From contig NZ_MWLQ01000026.1 of assembly GCF_010634855.1 (NCBI RefSeq), positions 1 to 64,000 on the forward strand: a stretch of 64,000 bases of DNA, read 5' to 3'. A program made the translations under genes and the position numbers. Below the pieces are notes generated by a model. The model did no database searches and was not told the DNA's origin. It saw nothing but the letters and a program-made list of their open reading frames with translations. Each line of letters opens with the position of its first letter. Within the stretch, counting starts at the first letter, position 1. The DNA comes from Microbacterium sp. B35-30 (GTDB taxonomy: Bacteria > Actinomycetota > Actinomycetes > Actinomycetales > Microbacteriaceae). Shown piece after piece: positions 36,790 to 45,815 of this stretch.

Positions 36790-38030
36790 GAGATCAGCAT
36801 GACATCCACGACATCGCCCGCCGCCACCGCGTCGACCTCGGCGGGCACGACGGCATATGCCTCGGCGCGGCCGAGTCCGCCGGCGAGATGGGATCCGCCG
36901 CTCGTCGCCGGGATCGCGCGCCACGCGGCCGGGTCGGAGCGGTCGATCGTGACGGGCAGGTACTGGCGCCGCGCCGGCGGTGTCCGCCAGCCGGCTCCCG
37001 CCTGGAGCGCGAGGACGGGGCGGTCGATGGCCCGGCGACCCTGCAGCCGCAGCAGAACCGGCCGCACGAACACCTCGAACGAGACCGCCGCGCTCACGGG
37101 ATTGCCCGGCAGCCCGAACAGCAGGGTGCCGGCCTCGAGGCGGCCGAAGCCCTGCGGCTTGCCCGGCTGCATGGCCACCTTCGAGAAGACCATGGTCCCG
37201 GCGAGCGCGGTCTTGACCACCTCGTAGGCACCGGCGCTGACGCCGCCGGAGAAGACGACCACGTCGGCGCGATCCGGCGACCGCGGATCCGTCACCTCGG
37301 CGAGCAGCGCGTCGAGGGTGTCGCCCTCGTCGGGCACGCTGGCGCGGCGCACGAGCTGGGCTCCGGCCTCCGTGGCGAGGATGGCGAGGAGCACGCTGTT
37401 CGACTCGGGGATCTGACCTCGGCGCAGGGGAGAGCCGGGCTCGACGAGCTCGCTGCCCGTCGAGATGACGGCGACGCGGGGACGCCGTGAGACGACGACC
37501 TCGGCGACGCCCGCCGCCGCGGCGGCGGCCAGCTGCAGCGGGCCGAGCAGTTCTCCGGCGGAGAGCACCTCGTCGCCGGCGCGGGCGTCCTCCCCGGCGC
37601 GACGGATGTGGGCGCCCACGGCACGCGGGACCCTCTGCACAGCGATCGAGCCGAGGGAGTCCGCGAGCCCACCGGCGGTGTCCTCGAACGGCACGATGGC
37701 GTCGGCGTCAGTCGGGACCGCCGACCCGGTCATGATGCGGGCGGCCTCACCAGGAGCGAGTGCCGGGTCGGCGTCGGTGCCGGCGGGCAGGTCCGCGACG
37801 ACGCGGAGGGTCGCCGGGGTGACGGGGTCGGCATCCGCGACATCCGCGAAGCGGACGGCGAACCCGTCCATCGCCGAGTTGTCGAAGACCGGGATGTCGA
37901 CGGCGGCACGCACCGGTTCACGCAGCGTGCGACCGTGGGCGGCGGCAAGGGTGACGCGCTCTGACTCCAGCGGCTCGGCGGCCGCGAGCGCGTCGGCGAG
38001 GTGCTCCTCGACGGTGCGCAAGCCGCTCAC
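36786..38030 (-). CDS. moeA: Molybdopterin molybdenumtransferase
   Basis: 414 residues, full-length MoeA: FDNSAMDGFAVR near residue 55, MTGSAVPTDADAIVPFE, the GGVSAGAYEVVK loop and FGLPGNPVSAAVSFEVF. It inserts molybdate into adenylylated molybdopterin made by Mog. GTG start overlaps the moeB stop (GTGA). Confidence 0.95.
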   Translation of the reverse strand: MSGLRTVEEHLADALAAAEPLESERVTLAAAHGRTLREPVRAAVDIPVFDNSAMDGFAVRFADVADADPVTPATLRVVADLPAGTDADPALAPGEAARIMTGSAVPTDADAIVPFEDTAGGLADSLGSIAVQRVPRAVGAHIRRAGEDARAGDEVLSAGELLGPLQLAAAAAAGVAEVVVSRRPRVAVISTGSELVEPGSPLRRGQIPESNSVLLAILATEAGAQLVRRASVPDEGDTLDALLAEVTDPRSPDRADVVVFSGGVSAGAYEVVKTALAGTMVFSKVAMQPGKPQGFGRLEAGTLLFGLPGNPVSAAVSFEVFVRPVLLRLQGRRAIDRPVLALQAGAGWRTPPARRQYLPVTIDRSDPAAWRAIPATSGGSHLAGGLGRAEAYAVVPAEVDAVAAGDVVDVMLIS

Positions 38031-39175
38031 GCGCCGACCGCCGTGCGCGCTCCGTCGCGGGTCCACGCGTCGATGCCGCCGGCGAGGACGGATGCCTCGA
38101 TCCCTGCGCCGCGCAGGGCCACTGCCGCGCGCTGCGCGCGCATGCCGACCTGGCACACCACCACCACGCGGGAAGCCTCCACTCGTCGCGGCTCGGCGAG
38201 CACGTCGCCGAGCGGCAGCAGCATCGAGCCGGGGATGACGCCGCGCGCGGTCTCGAAAGGCTCGCGCACATCCAGCAGCACGGCGCCGGCACGCTGGGCG
38301 GCGAGGGCTTCGGCCGGGCTCAGCTGCGGGATGCTCGGCGGGCCGGCCGGTGAGGGAGCGGGGGCTGCTGACGGATCGGCGACGACGGCCTCGCCGGCCC
38401 GGTGCGTGGCGGCGGGACGCAGCGGCACCTCGTCGGTCCGGCCGCGGAGGGCGTCGAGCACCAGCACGCGTCCGAGGAGCGGCTCGCCGATGCCCGTGAC
38501 GAGCTTGATGGCCTCTGTGGCCAGAAGTGCGCCGACCTGCAGGCAGAGCGCGCCGAGCACGCCGACCTGTGCGCAGGTGGGGGCCTCGCGTCCGGCATCC
38601 GGAGGGTAGAGATCCGCGAGGCGGACGGGCGTCGCGCCGGCGGGAGGCGCCGACCAGAAGACCGTCGCCTGTGCGTGGAACTCCTGCACGACGCCCCACA
38701 CGAGCGGTACGCCGAGGTGCTCGCACGCGGCGGCCACCGCCTCGCGGGTCTCGAACGTGTCGGTGCCGTCGATGACGACGTGCGCGCCGGCGAGGAGGTC
38801 GCGGGCGTTGGCCGGCGTGAGCACCGCCTGCACCGGCCGCACCAGGGTGGTGGGCGAGAGGTCGGCGGCGATGCGGACGGCGGAGTCGACCTTGGCCGCA
38901 CCGACATCGCCGACACGGTGCATCACCTGCCGTTGCAGATTGGATGCCTCGACCAGGTCGTCGTCGATCACGGTGATGGTGCCGACTCCGGCGGCCGCGA
39001 GGGCCAGCACGGCGGGCGAGCCGAGACCGCCTGCCCCCACGACCGCGATATGGGCGGCGGCGAGGCGGCGCTGTGCGAGATCGCCGAAGCCGGCGAGCAC
39101 GCGGTGGCGCGCGGTGCGCGTGCGTTCGGCGTCGCTCAGCTCGGCGAGGGGCTCGACGAGTGGGGGAAAGGCCAT
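38027..39175 (-). CDS. moeB: MoeB/MoeZ-type adenylyltransferase-sulfurtransferase
   Basis: 382 residues. ThiF/MoeB E1-like domain (VVGAGGLGSPAVLALAAAG; DDDLVEASNLQRQV; catalytic Cys in EAPTCAQVGVLGA) plus a C-terminal rhodanese domain (about 285-380; active Cys in CQVGMR). It adenylates and sulfurates the MoaD C-terminus. The paired CxxC zinc motifs of E. coli MoeB are not seen. First gene of the operon; ATG 39175 is 6 nt after a TAGCCT box, so the operon begins leaderless. Confidence 0.9.
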   Translation of the reverse strand: MAFPPLVEPLAELSDAERTRTARHRVLAGFGDLAQRRLAAAHIAVVGAGGLGSPAVLALAAAGVGTITVIDDDLVEASNLQRQVMHRVGDVGAAKVDSAVRIAADLSPTTLVRPVQAVLTPANARDLLAGAHVVIDGTDTFETREAVAAACEHLGVPLVWGVVQEFHAQATVFWSAPPAGATPVRLADLYPPDAGREAPTCAQVGVLGALCLQVGALLATEAIKLVTGIGEPLLGRVLVLDALRGRTDEVPLRPAATHRAGEAVVADPSAAPAPSPAGPPSIPQLSPAEALAAQRAGAVLLDVREPFETARGVIPGSMLLPLGDVLAEPRRVEASRVVVVCQVGMRAQRAAVALRGAGIEASVLAGGIDAWTRDGARTAVGA

Positions 39176-39181
39176 ATCCAC

Positions 39182-39187
39182 AGGCTA
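39182..39187 (-). promoter_or_regulatory. Leaderless -10 box of moeB-moaD operon
   Basis: Minus-strand TAGCCT, 6 nt before the ATG at 39175. Confidence 0.5.
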
Positions 39188-39254
39188 CGCCGCGCGCATC
39201 GGTGGCCGGCCGCCGCTCGCCCGTTCGCCCCCTGCCGCACCGACCGCGGTCGGG

Positions 39255-40454
39255 TCAGACGCGCCCGGTCAGGATGAGATTCCAGTAGACCCAGGGCAGA
39301 ACGTGCCGGTCGAAGATCCACGAGAGCCGGCTCTCCCGGTACATCCGCCGGAAGAACGGGATCGTCGGCTTCTGCTTGCCCGTGTCGTCGAACTCCGCCC
39401 ACACGACCGTCGACCGCGAGACGGTGAACGGGCACACCGCGTAGCCGTCGTAGCTCGCCTTCGGCTCCTTCCCTCGGAGCACCCTCGAGAGGTTCTTGGC
39501 GAGCACCCACGTCTGCTTGCGCAGCGCGCCCCCGCACTTCGAGTTGGTGGTCGCGGCGGCGTCGCCGAGAGCCCAGACCTGGGGGAAGCGCGGATGCCGC
39601 AGCGTCCTCGGGTCGACCTCCACGAACCCTCCCGATGACCCCGGCGCCGGCAGCACCGACGCCTTGAGCCAATCCGGTGCGGACTGCGGCGGTTCGACGT
39701 TGAGCACGTCGTAGTGCAGGTGCTCGGGCCCGTCCGGACCGCCGATCACGACCTCCTGTGCCGCGGGGTCCACCCGGAGGAGCACCGAGCGGGTGCGCAG
39801 CTCGATGCCGTACTCCTCGATCTTGCGTTCGAGCTCGCGATCGAACGGCGGGATGAACGCGGTCTCCGTCGGCACGACCATCACGACTCGGATCTTGTCC
39901 AGCACCCCGGTGGCCCGCCAGTAGTCGCACGCCTGATACATCGGCTTCTGTGCGGCTCCCGCGCACGAGGCAGGCCCGTCGGGCTGAGTGAAGACGACCG
40001 TGCCCTCCTTCAGGTCGCGCAGGAGCAGCGACGCCTTCTGCGCCAGCTCCAATTCGTAATGGGATGCCGCTGCCGGCGTCTGCATCGCCTCGGCCAGCCC
40101 CGGCAGGCGGTCCCAGTCGAGCTGGATGCCCGGACACACGATGAGCTGGTCGAAGGTGACGCGGTCACCGCTCTCGAGCACGACGGCGTTCGCGTCGGGC
40201 TGGACGGCGGTGACGGCATCCAGAATCCACCCCACTCCTCTCGGCATCACCTCTCGCTGCGGGCGTACGGTGATGCCGGCGCGTGCGGTGCCGCCGGCGA
40301 CATGCGAGAACAGCGGCTTGTACACGTGCTGCTCGCGCGGTTCGATGATGGCGATGTCGTCGACGCCGGAGCGACGCAGTCGCGCAGCGACCGAGATGCC
40401 GCCGTTGCCCCCGCCGATCACCACCACCTGATGATGCGCCTGCTGCTCGGACAT
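39255..40454 (-). CDS. FAD-dependent sulfide:quinone reductase-like oxidoreductase
   Basis: 399 residues. N-terminal FAD-binding VVVIGGGNGGISVAARLRR, a second nucleotide-binding region and WALGDAAATTNSKCGGALRKQ near the C-terminus fit the SQR-like group. Cys residues in VCPGI, PASCAGAAQ and SKCGG could form the redox disulfide. It probably feeds electrons from sulfide or polysulfide into quinone. ATG follows GGGGAGGGACC. Confidence 0.82.
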   Translation of the reverse strand: MSEQQAHHQVVVIGGGNGGISVAARLRRSGVDDIAIIEPREQHVYKPLFSHVAGGTARAGITVRPQREVMPRGVGWILDAVTAVQPDANAVVLESGDRVTFDQLIVCPGIQLDWDRLPGLAEAMQTPAAASHYELELAQKASLLLRDLKEGTVVFTQPDGPASCAGAAQKPMYQACDYWRATGVLDKIRVVMVVPTETAFIPPFDRELERKIEEYGIELRTRSVLLRVDPAAQEVVIGGPDGPEHLHYDVLNVEPPQSAPDWLKASVLPAPGSSGGFVEVDPRTLRHPRFPQVWALGDAAATTNSKCGGALRKQTWVLAKNLSRVLRGKEPKASYDGYAVCPFTVSRSTVVWAEFDDTGKQKPTIPFFRRMYRESRLSWIFDRHVLPWVYWNLILTGRV

Positions 40455-40528
40455 GGTCCCTCCCCTCGCATGGCGGCACCCGCTGACCGCGATCGGCGGC
40501 TGTCGCGTCTGAGATCTCCCTGCAGGCG

Positions 40529-40534
40529 AGACTA
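40529..40534 (-). promoter_or_regulatory. -10 box for SQR-like gene
   Basis: Minus-strand TAGTCT about 75 nt upstream of the ATG; no clear -35. The flanks hold a CCTGCAGG/CACCTGCA inverted pair that might be an operator. Confidence 0.35.
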
Positions 40535-40661
40535 GGCAGGCACCTGCAAGAAGAGAGGGGGCTTGCGCAGCTGCCAACGGTCGCACGAAGATGCCGGGCC
40601 CGACCCGTCGGGAACCGGAACGTGCCCCGACGTGTGCTCAGCCGGGGAGGAAGATGGAGGC

Positions 40662-41099
40662 ATGCCTGCCCCTCATCGCCCTGGCCTTCGGATCGGCCAT
40701 GGGGTCACGATCCCCGAGTCCGAGCTGACCTGGCGGTTCTCGCGGTCATCCGGCCCCGGCGGGCAGGGGGTGAACACGGCAGACTCGCGGGCGGAACTGG
40801 TGTGGGACGCCTCGCGTTCGGCGGTGCTCTCCCCGCATCAACGCGAGAGGCTGCTCGAGCGGCTGAGCGGCCGGCTGGTCGACGGAGTGCTGACGATCGC
40901 GGCATCCGAGCATCGCGCGCAATTGCGGAACAGGGATGCCGCGCGCGCACGGCTCGCGGCGGTCGTCGCCGACGCGCTCCGGCCGCCTTCGCCGTCGCGA
41001 CGACCCACGAAGCCGACGCGGGGCGCCAAGGAACGGCGATTGGGTGAGAAGAAGCGGCGCACCGACGTCAAGCGGCTGCGGCGACCACCCGTGGACTGA
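40662..41099 (+). CDS. arfB: Peptidyl-tRNA hydrolase ArfB (RF1-like domain)
   Basis: 145 residues. The GGQ loop with flanks (SRSSGPGGQGVNTADSRAEL) and a basic C-terminal tail (KERRLGEKKRRTDVKRLRR) that enters the mRNA channel are the hallmarks of ArfB/YaeJ. It releases peptides from stalled ribosomes lacking a stop codon. ATG at 40662; a GAAGAT six bases upstream may indicate leaderless expression. Confidence 0.92.
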   Translation: MPAPHRPGLRIGHGVTIPESELTWRFSRSSGPGGQGVNTADSRAELVWDASRSAVLSPHQRERLLERLSGRLVDGVLTIAASEHRAQLRNRDAARARLAAVVADALRPPSPSRRPTKPTRGAKERRLGEKKRRTDVKRLRRPPVD

Positions 41100-41116
41100 C
41101 GACGCCGGCATCGGCG

Positions 41117-41404
41117 TTAGGAGCGGCGCCGGGTGAGGTGGACGTCCACGGAGTCGCCGTCGGTCTTGCCGATCGCTCTTCTGACCTCGGCGTTGATCGG
41201 CAGCTTGTGCGTCCCGTCGCCCAGGGCCATGAAGGCCCCCTCGAACGGGTGCCCGTCCACGGTGCCCGCCACCTTGACGAGTCCGCGGGTGCCGAAGATG
41301 GTGGCGGAGTCGGGCAGCTTCACGCAGGTCCAGGTGTCTCCCGGCTGAGCTTTGCCGAGCGTCGCGGTGAAGCGGATATCCAGGGGGCCGGTGTGGTCCG
41401 ACAT
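41117..41404 (-). CDS. DUF1905 domain protein
   Basis: 95 residues, compact beta-barrel-like sequence ([21 protein letters not shown], cited in part; [28 protein letters not shown]), matching DUF1905. GGAG precedes the ATG. Convergent with arfB, 17 bp away. Molecular role unknown. Confidence 0.85.
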   Translation of the reverse strand: MSDHTGPLDIRFTATLGKAQPGDTWTCVKLPDSATIFGTRGLVKVAGTVDGHPFEGAFMALGDGTHKLPINAEVRRAIGKTDGDSVDVHLTRRRS

Positions 41405-41535
41405 GATGGCTCCAATCTCAGCCGCCGCAGCTGTGAAGAGTATGGCCCGGGCGACGGCCGTTCACTGGGATGACGATCGGACGTCGTCCCGATCGACAGT
41501 CTCTCTCCGCCGGTGCACCTCGCGCGCCTTTCAGG

Positions 41536-42393
41536 TCAGCGGATCCAGAAGTCCTCGGCGCGGGCGCCCGGCCGGAATCCGAAGTGCTCGAGCATCGCCG
41601 TCGCCTCCGGGAAATGAGCGGCGAGCATGTCGGGTCCGTGGGCGTCGCTGCCGAACGTGACGGCACGTCCGCCTTCCTCCGCCCACCACTGCGGGATCCA
41701 CGGCCAGAGCCGCCGGGTGTTCATCTCGAGGGCCCGGTCCGACTCCGCGATCGCGCGCATCCCAGCCCGGAACCCGTCTTCGAACCTGCGGGGATCGAAG
41801 GGTCCTGCGGTCGCGACCGGCCAGGAGCGCACGGCGTAATCGATGTGCGTGAACACCGCAAAGGAATCCGACCCGGCGACCATGCGCGGGATCTCCTCGA
41901 GATACCTCCACATCACGTCGTCCGCCGGCATGTGGCGGTACAACGTGGTCGGCTCGGTACGGTCGACGCCGTCGAAGGGGAGCATGTGCAATGACCCGTT
42001 GACGCGATCGATCGTCCCACTGGAGAGCAGATCTGCGGCGTGCGCGTCGCGCAGGTGCGGCTGCCCGAACTCCACGCCCGTGAGGATGCGCAGTTCGGGG
42101 AAGTCGTGGCGGCACCGTTCGATCGCCGTGAGATAGCCCTCGACGTCGAAGTCGGGCAGCCGCGCATGGCCGCTCTCGTCGACGTACTTCTGAGCGTGCT
42201 CTCCGATGTCGCCGTGGTGGACTCTCCAGTCGTGCTCGAAGTCGAGGTGCTCGGTGAACACGATCGCCGGGAGTCCGATCCGGATCGCGCGCTCGCAGGT
42301 GCGGACCATTGAGCCTCGGGAGGCCGGATCCGAGCCCCAGTCCCACGACCACTCGCTGTGCACATGAGCGTCGGCCGGAAGAGTCGCCGTCAT
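41536..42393 (-). CDS. PHP-domain metal-dependent phosphoesterase
   Basis: 285 residues. PHP signatures: DAHVHSEWSWD (residues 8-18), VFTEHLDFEH, FTHIDYAV and FGSDAHGPD supply the metal-binding His and Asp residues. May be a histidinol-phosphatase or related phosphatase, but no histidine genes are nearby. The ATG lies 7 nt after minus-strand TACTCT, so a leaderless start is likely. Confidence 0.88.
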   Translation of the reverse strand: MTATLPADAHVHSEWSWDWGSDPASRGSMVRTCERAIRIGLPAIVFTEHLDFEHDWRVHHGDIGEHAQKYVDESGHARLPDFDVEGYLTAIERCRHDFPELRILTGVEFGQPHLRDAHAADLLSSGTIDRVNGSLHMLPFDGVDRTEPTTLYRHMPADDVMWRYLEEIPRMVAGSDSFAVFTHIDYAVRSWPVATAGPFDPRRFEDGFRAGMRAIAESDRALEMNTRRLWPWIPQWWAEEGGRAVTFGSDAHGPDMLAAHFPEATAMLEHFGFRPGARAEDFWIR

Positions 42394-42400
42394 CTCGCCG

Positions 42401-42406
42401 AGAGTA
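42401..42406 (-). promoter_or_regulatory. Leaderless -10 box of PHP gene
   Basis: Minus-strand TACTCT, 7 nt before the ATG at 42393. Confidence 0.45.
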
Positions 42407-42543
42407 CTCCCGGCCCCGGTGCACCCTGCAGCGTCGTGACTCCCAAGCGTGCGTGGCAGTTCGGGTGCCGCGAATTGTGGCTTCCGGCACCCGCCATCCG
42501 CTTTTGCGGCGAAAACCTCTCGGACAACCCGCATGCGCGGTGA

Positions 42544-42549
42544 TAGCGT
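42544..42549 (+). promoter_or_regulatory. Leaderless -10 box of the HTH-TOBE/modABC operon
   Basis: TAGCGT, 6 nt before the GTG at 42556. No second promoter was seen before modA, so all four genes probably share it. Confidence 0.5.
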
Positions 42550-42555
42550 GGCGCT

Positions 42556-42948
42556 GTGGCGAGCTACAAGATCTCCGAGGCTGCACGGCTGCTCGCGGTG
42601 AGCGACGACACCGTGCGCCGGTGGATCGATTCCGGGGCACTGCCGACGACCGGGGCCTCGCCGATCGAGATCCCCGGAGACGCGCTCGCAGCCCGAGCGG
42701 TGGAGTTGGCCGCGGCTCCGGGCGACCCTGCCGACGTGCTCTCGAGCGCACGCAATCGCTTCGTCGGACTCGTCACGCGGGTGCAGATCGACGGCGTCAT
42801 GGCGCAGGTCGACATCCAGTCCGGTCCGCACCGCGTGGTCTCGCTCATGTCGTCCGAGGCGGTGCGCGAGTTGGAACTCGAGCCCGGCTCGCTCGCCGTC
42901 GCCGTGGTCAAGGCGACCACGGTGATCGTCGAGACCCCGAAGGCCTGA
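42556..42948 (+). CDS. HTH-TOBE (molbindin-type) regulator of molybdate uptake
   Basis: 130 residues. N-terminal MerR/excisionase-like helix-turn-helix (KISEAARLLAVSDDTVRRWIDSG) and a C-terminal TOBE/Mop domain (SARNRFVGLVTRVQIDGVMA; LAVAVVKATTVIV) that binds molybdate. It heads the modABC operon, 1 bp before modA, so it likely senses molybdate to control that operon. Confidence 0.88.
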   Translation: MASYKISEAARLLAVSDDTVRRWIDSGALPTTGASPIEIPGDALAARAVELAAAPGDPADVLSSARNRFVGLVTRVQIDGVMAQVDIQSGPHRVVSLMSSEAVRELELEPGSLAVAVVKATTVIVETPKA

Positions 42949-42949
42949 C

Positions 42950-43756
42950 GTGCGCCACGGCTCCGTCGTCCGCACCGCACTGGTCGCCACGGCGCTCGCG
43001 CTCGGGCTTGCGGGCTGCGCGGCAAGCTCCGCACAGGACCCCGGCGTGAGCTCTCCGGCGCCCGTCTCGGGGGAGCCGGAGCTCTCCGGCGAGCTCAGCG
43101 TGTACGCGGCCGCATCGCTGCAGGCGGCGTTCGACGAGCTGGCGGCGCAGTTCGAGCAGCGGCATCCGTCCCTCGATGTGCATCCGCTCACCTACGACGG
43201 CTCGTCGACGCTCGCCACCCAGATCGTGGAGGGGGCACCCGCCGATGTCTTCGCGTCGGCGGACGAGAGGAACATGCAGAAGGTCGTCGACGCGGACCTT
43301 GCGAGCGAGCCGGAGCTGTTCGCGACGAACACGCTGACGCTGGTGGTCCCCGCGGGCGATCCCGGCGGAGTCGACGGCCTCGACGACCTCGCCGATCCCG
43401 ATCTGACAGTGGTGCTGTGCGCCGTCGAGGCGCCGTGCGGGGCGGCATCGGCGACGCTCCTCTCGGACGCCGGGGTGAAGGCGAGCGTCGACAGCTACGA
43501 GCAGAACGTCACCGCCGTCCTCACGAAGGTGGCTGCGGGCGAGGCAGACGCGGGCCTGGTGTACGTGACGGATGCCTCGACCACGAGCGCCGTCGACGCG
43601 ATAGAGGTCGACGGGGGTGAGGACGTGGTGAACCGGTACCCGATCGTCACGTTGACGGACGCGGCGAACCCGCGGGCAGCCGACGCCTTCGTACGGTTCG
43701 TGCTCGGTGACGAGGCCCGGCGGGTGCTCTCCGATCTCGGCTTCGGAGCGCCGTGA
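42950..43756 (+). CDS. modA: Molybdate-binding lipoprotein
   Basis: 268 residues. Lipobox LAGC (Cys23) and a ModA fold beginning LSVYAAASLQAAFDELAAQFE, with GSSTLATQIVEGAPADVFASAD in the ligand region. Captures molybdate for ModB/ModC. GTG start 1 bp after the regulator stop; its own stop overlaps modB (GTGA). Confidence 0.95.
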   Translation: MRHGSVVRTALVATALALGLAGCAASSAQDPGVSSPAPVSGEPELSGELSVYAAASLQAAFDELAAQFEQRHPSLDVHPLTYDGSSTLATQIVEGAPADVFASADERNMQKVVDADLASEPELFATNTLTLVVPAGDPGGVDGLDDLADPDLTVVLCAVEAPCGAASATLLSDAGVKASVDSYEQNVTAVLTKVAAGEADAGLVYVTDASTTSAVDAIEVDGGEDVVNRYPIVTLTDAANPRAADAFVRFVLGDEARRVLSDLGFGAP

Positions 43757-44586
43757 CGGTCGCCGCGGCGCGCGACGCCCGCACGCACGAGGAGCGGGCC
43801 GGGTTCGTGCCCCGCGTGCTCGCCGTCCCGGCGCTCATCGGGCTGGCACTGCTGGTGCTCCCGCTCGGCGCCCTCGTGCTCCGGGTCGAGTGGTCGACAC
43901 TGTGGACGGACGTCACCTCGCCGCAGGCGCTGTCGGCACTCGGCCTCTCGCTCGCGACCGGTGCCGTCGCGACGACGGTGTGCGTCGTCCTGGGGGTGCC
44001 GCTCGCGCTCCTGATCGCCCGGAGCACCGTGCGGACGGCGGCCGTGCTGCGAGCCCTCGTGACGGTGCCGCTCGTGCTGCCGCCCATGGTCGGCGGCGTC
44101 GCGATGCTGTTCCTCTTCGGTCGCACGAGCTGGCTGGGCGGGATCCTCGCGGAGTGGGGCATCCGCATCCCGTTCACGACCACTGCCGTCGTCCTCGCGC
44201 AGACCTTCGTCGCTCTGCCGTTCCTCGTGCTCGCCCTCGAAGGGGCGCTGCGTTCCACCGGCACCGGTTTCGAGCAGGCGGCGGCGGGTCTGGGCGCGGG
44301 GCGTTGGACGATCCTCGCCCGCGTGACCCTCCCGCTCGCCGCCCCCGGCCTCGTCGCGGGCATCGTGCTGTGCTTCGCCCGCGCGATCGGCGAGTTCGGC
44401 GCGACGGCCCTCTTCGCCGGCAACGCGCCGGGCGTGACGCAGACCATGCCGCTCGCGATCTACACGGCCTTCAACGGCGCCGGCGTCTCGCAGGGCACCG
44501 CCGTGGCGCTCTCGCTGCTGCTGCTCGTGACCGCCGTCGGCGTACTGCTGCTGGTGCGGGCCTGGCGCGCGGAGGCCCCGCGATGA
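43753..44586 (+). CDS. modB: Molybdate ABC transporter permease
   Basis: 277 residues, five to six membrane helices, with the EAA-like loop FEQAAAGLGAGRWTILARVTLP and the RAIGEFGATALFAGN segment typical of ModB/CysT permeases. GTG start overlaps modA; stop overlaps modC (ATGA). Confidence 0.95.
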   Translation: MTVAAARDARTHEERAGFVPRVLAVPALIGLALLVLPLGALVLRVEWSTLWTDVTSPQALSALGLSLATGAVATTVCVVLGVPLALLIARSTVRTAAVLRALVTVPLVLPPMVGGVAMLFLFGRTSWLGGILAEWGIRIPFTTTAVVLAQTFVALPFLVLALEGALRSTGTGFEQAAAGLGAGRWTILARVTLPLAAPGLVAGIVLCFARAIGEFGATALFAGNAPGVTQTMPLAIYTAFNGAGVSQGTAVALSLLLLVTAVGVLLLVRAWRAEAPR

Positions 44587-45677
44587 GTGCTGCGGGCACG
44601 CCGTCCGCAGCCGACCCTGCCGGACTCGACGCGCGCGTCCGGGTCCAGCACGGCGCGTTCGCGCTCGATGTGGCGCTCAGCGTGCCGGTGGGCGAGGTGG
44701 TGGCGCTCATGGGTCCGAGCGGCGCCGGAAAGTCGACGCTGCTCGGCGTGCTCGCCGGGCTGACCGGGTTCGACGAGGGAGAGGTCCGGCTGCACGGCCG
44801 GCTGCTCGACCGGCGCACCCACGATCGCACGTCGTCCCGGCAGACCGCGCCGGCGGCGCGCGGGGTGGTGCTGCTCGGTCAGGATCCGCGCCTCTTCCCT
44901 CACCTCACCGCGCACGGCAACGTGGCGTTCGGGCTGCGCGTGCACGGCGCCACGAAGGCTGCGGCGGCGGCCGGGGCCGCCGACTGGCTCCGACGTGTCG
45001 GGCTCGACGGCCTGGGTGAACGGCGACCTTCACAGCTGTCGGGCGGCCAGCAGCAGCGCGTCGCGCTGGCGCGGGCGCTCGCGACGTCGCCCGCCGCGAT
45101 CCTGCTCGACGAGCCGCTGACGTCGCTCGACACCGAGACCGCGGGTGACGTGCGCGCCCTGCTGCACCAGCAGCTCGCGGCGACGCGCACGACGGCCGTC
45201 GTGGCCACCCACGACGCGGTGGACGCGGTCGCTCTCGCGACCCGCCTCGTCGTGCTCGAGGACGGCCGCGTCACGCAGACCGGGCCGGTCCGCGAAGTGC
45301 TGGCCTCCCCGGCGACGCGGTTCGCCGCGGCGGTCGCTGGGCTGAACCGCGTCGTCGGGACCCTCGAACCCGCAGACTCGGCCTGGCGTGCCGGAGACCT
45401 GGTGCTGCCCCACCCGGCCGGGTGGCGGCAGCCGTCTCTTGTCGCGGTATTCCGGCCGAGCGCCGTCCGAGTGATCGACGGGCCGCCCCGCGCCGCGGGG
45501 GAGTGGACAGCACGCATCGTGCGCCTCGAGCAGACGCCCGCCGGGGTGCGGATGCGCACCGCCGATCCCGACGTCGCGGTGGACGTCGCCGCCGACGGCG
45601 CCGCGGGGCTCGCGCCCGGCGACACGATCACGCTGCGCGTGGACCCGGCCGATGTGCGAGTGGTCGTCGAGCACTGA
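44583..45677 (+). CDS. modC: Molybdate ABC transporter ATPase
   Basis: 364 residues. Walker A MGPSGAGKST (about residue 43), signature LSGGQQQRVALARAL, Walker B ILLDEPLTSLD, and a C-terminal TOBE-like regulatory domain (about 260-364). It energises ModAB. Last gene of the operon; the 40-bp dispersed repeat begins 18 bp after its stop. Confidence 0.95.
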   Translation: MSAAGTPSAADPAGLDARVRVQHGAFALDVALSVPVGEVVALMGPSGAGKSTLLGVLAGLTGFDEGEVRLHGRLLDRRTHDRTSSRQTAPAARGVVLLGQDPRLFPHLTAHGNVAFGLRVHGATKAAAAAGAADWLRRVGLDGLGERRPSQLSGGQQQRVALARALATSPAAILLDEPLTSLDTETAGDVRALLHQQLAATRTTAVVATHDAVDAVALATRLVVLEDGRVTQTGPVREVLASPATRFAAAVAGLNRVVGTLEPADSAWRAGDLVLPHPAGWRQPSLVAVFRPSAVRVIDGPPRAAGEWTARIVRLEQTPAGVRMRTADPDVAVDVAADGAAGLAPGDTITLRVDPADVRVVVEH

Positions 45678-45695
45678 GCCTCCCGCACACTCAGA

Positions 45696-45735
45696 GCGTT
45701 TCGTCTCGCTCGTTCCTCGCTCGCTCAACGACCGG
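45696..45735. repeat. 40-bp dispersed repeat, intergenic copy
   Basis: Identical over 40 bp to 50520-50559. Begins GCGTTTCGTCTCGCTCGTTC and ends CAACGACCGG; the CGTT and AACG ends are inverted. It sits between modC and a GNAT gene. Confidence 0.9.
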
Positions 45736-45803
45736 GAGAGGGACCGCCGGGGCGGGACGCTTCGTCAACGACCCGGGCCAAGACAGCTGTCCGACGCATC
45801 TCA

Positions 45804-45809
45804 TAGACT
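45804..45809 (+). promoter_or_regulatory. Leaderless -10 box of GNAT gene
   Basis: TAGACT, 6 nt before the GTG at 45816. Confidence 0.5.
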
Positions 45810-45815
45810 CGCCCG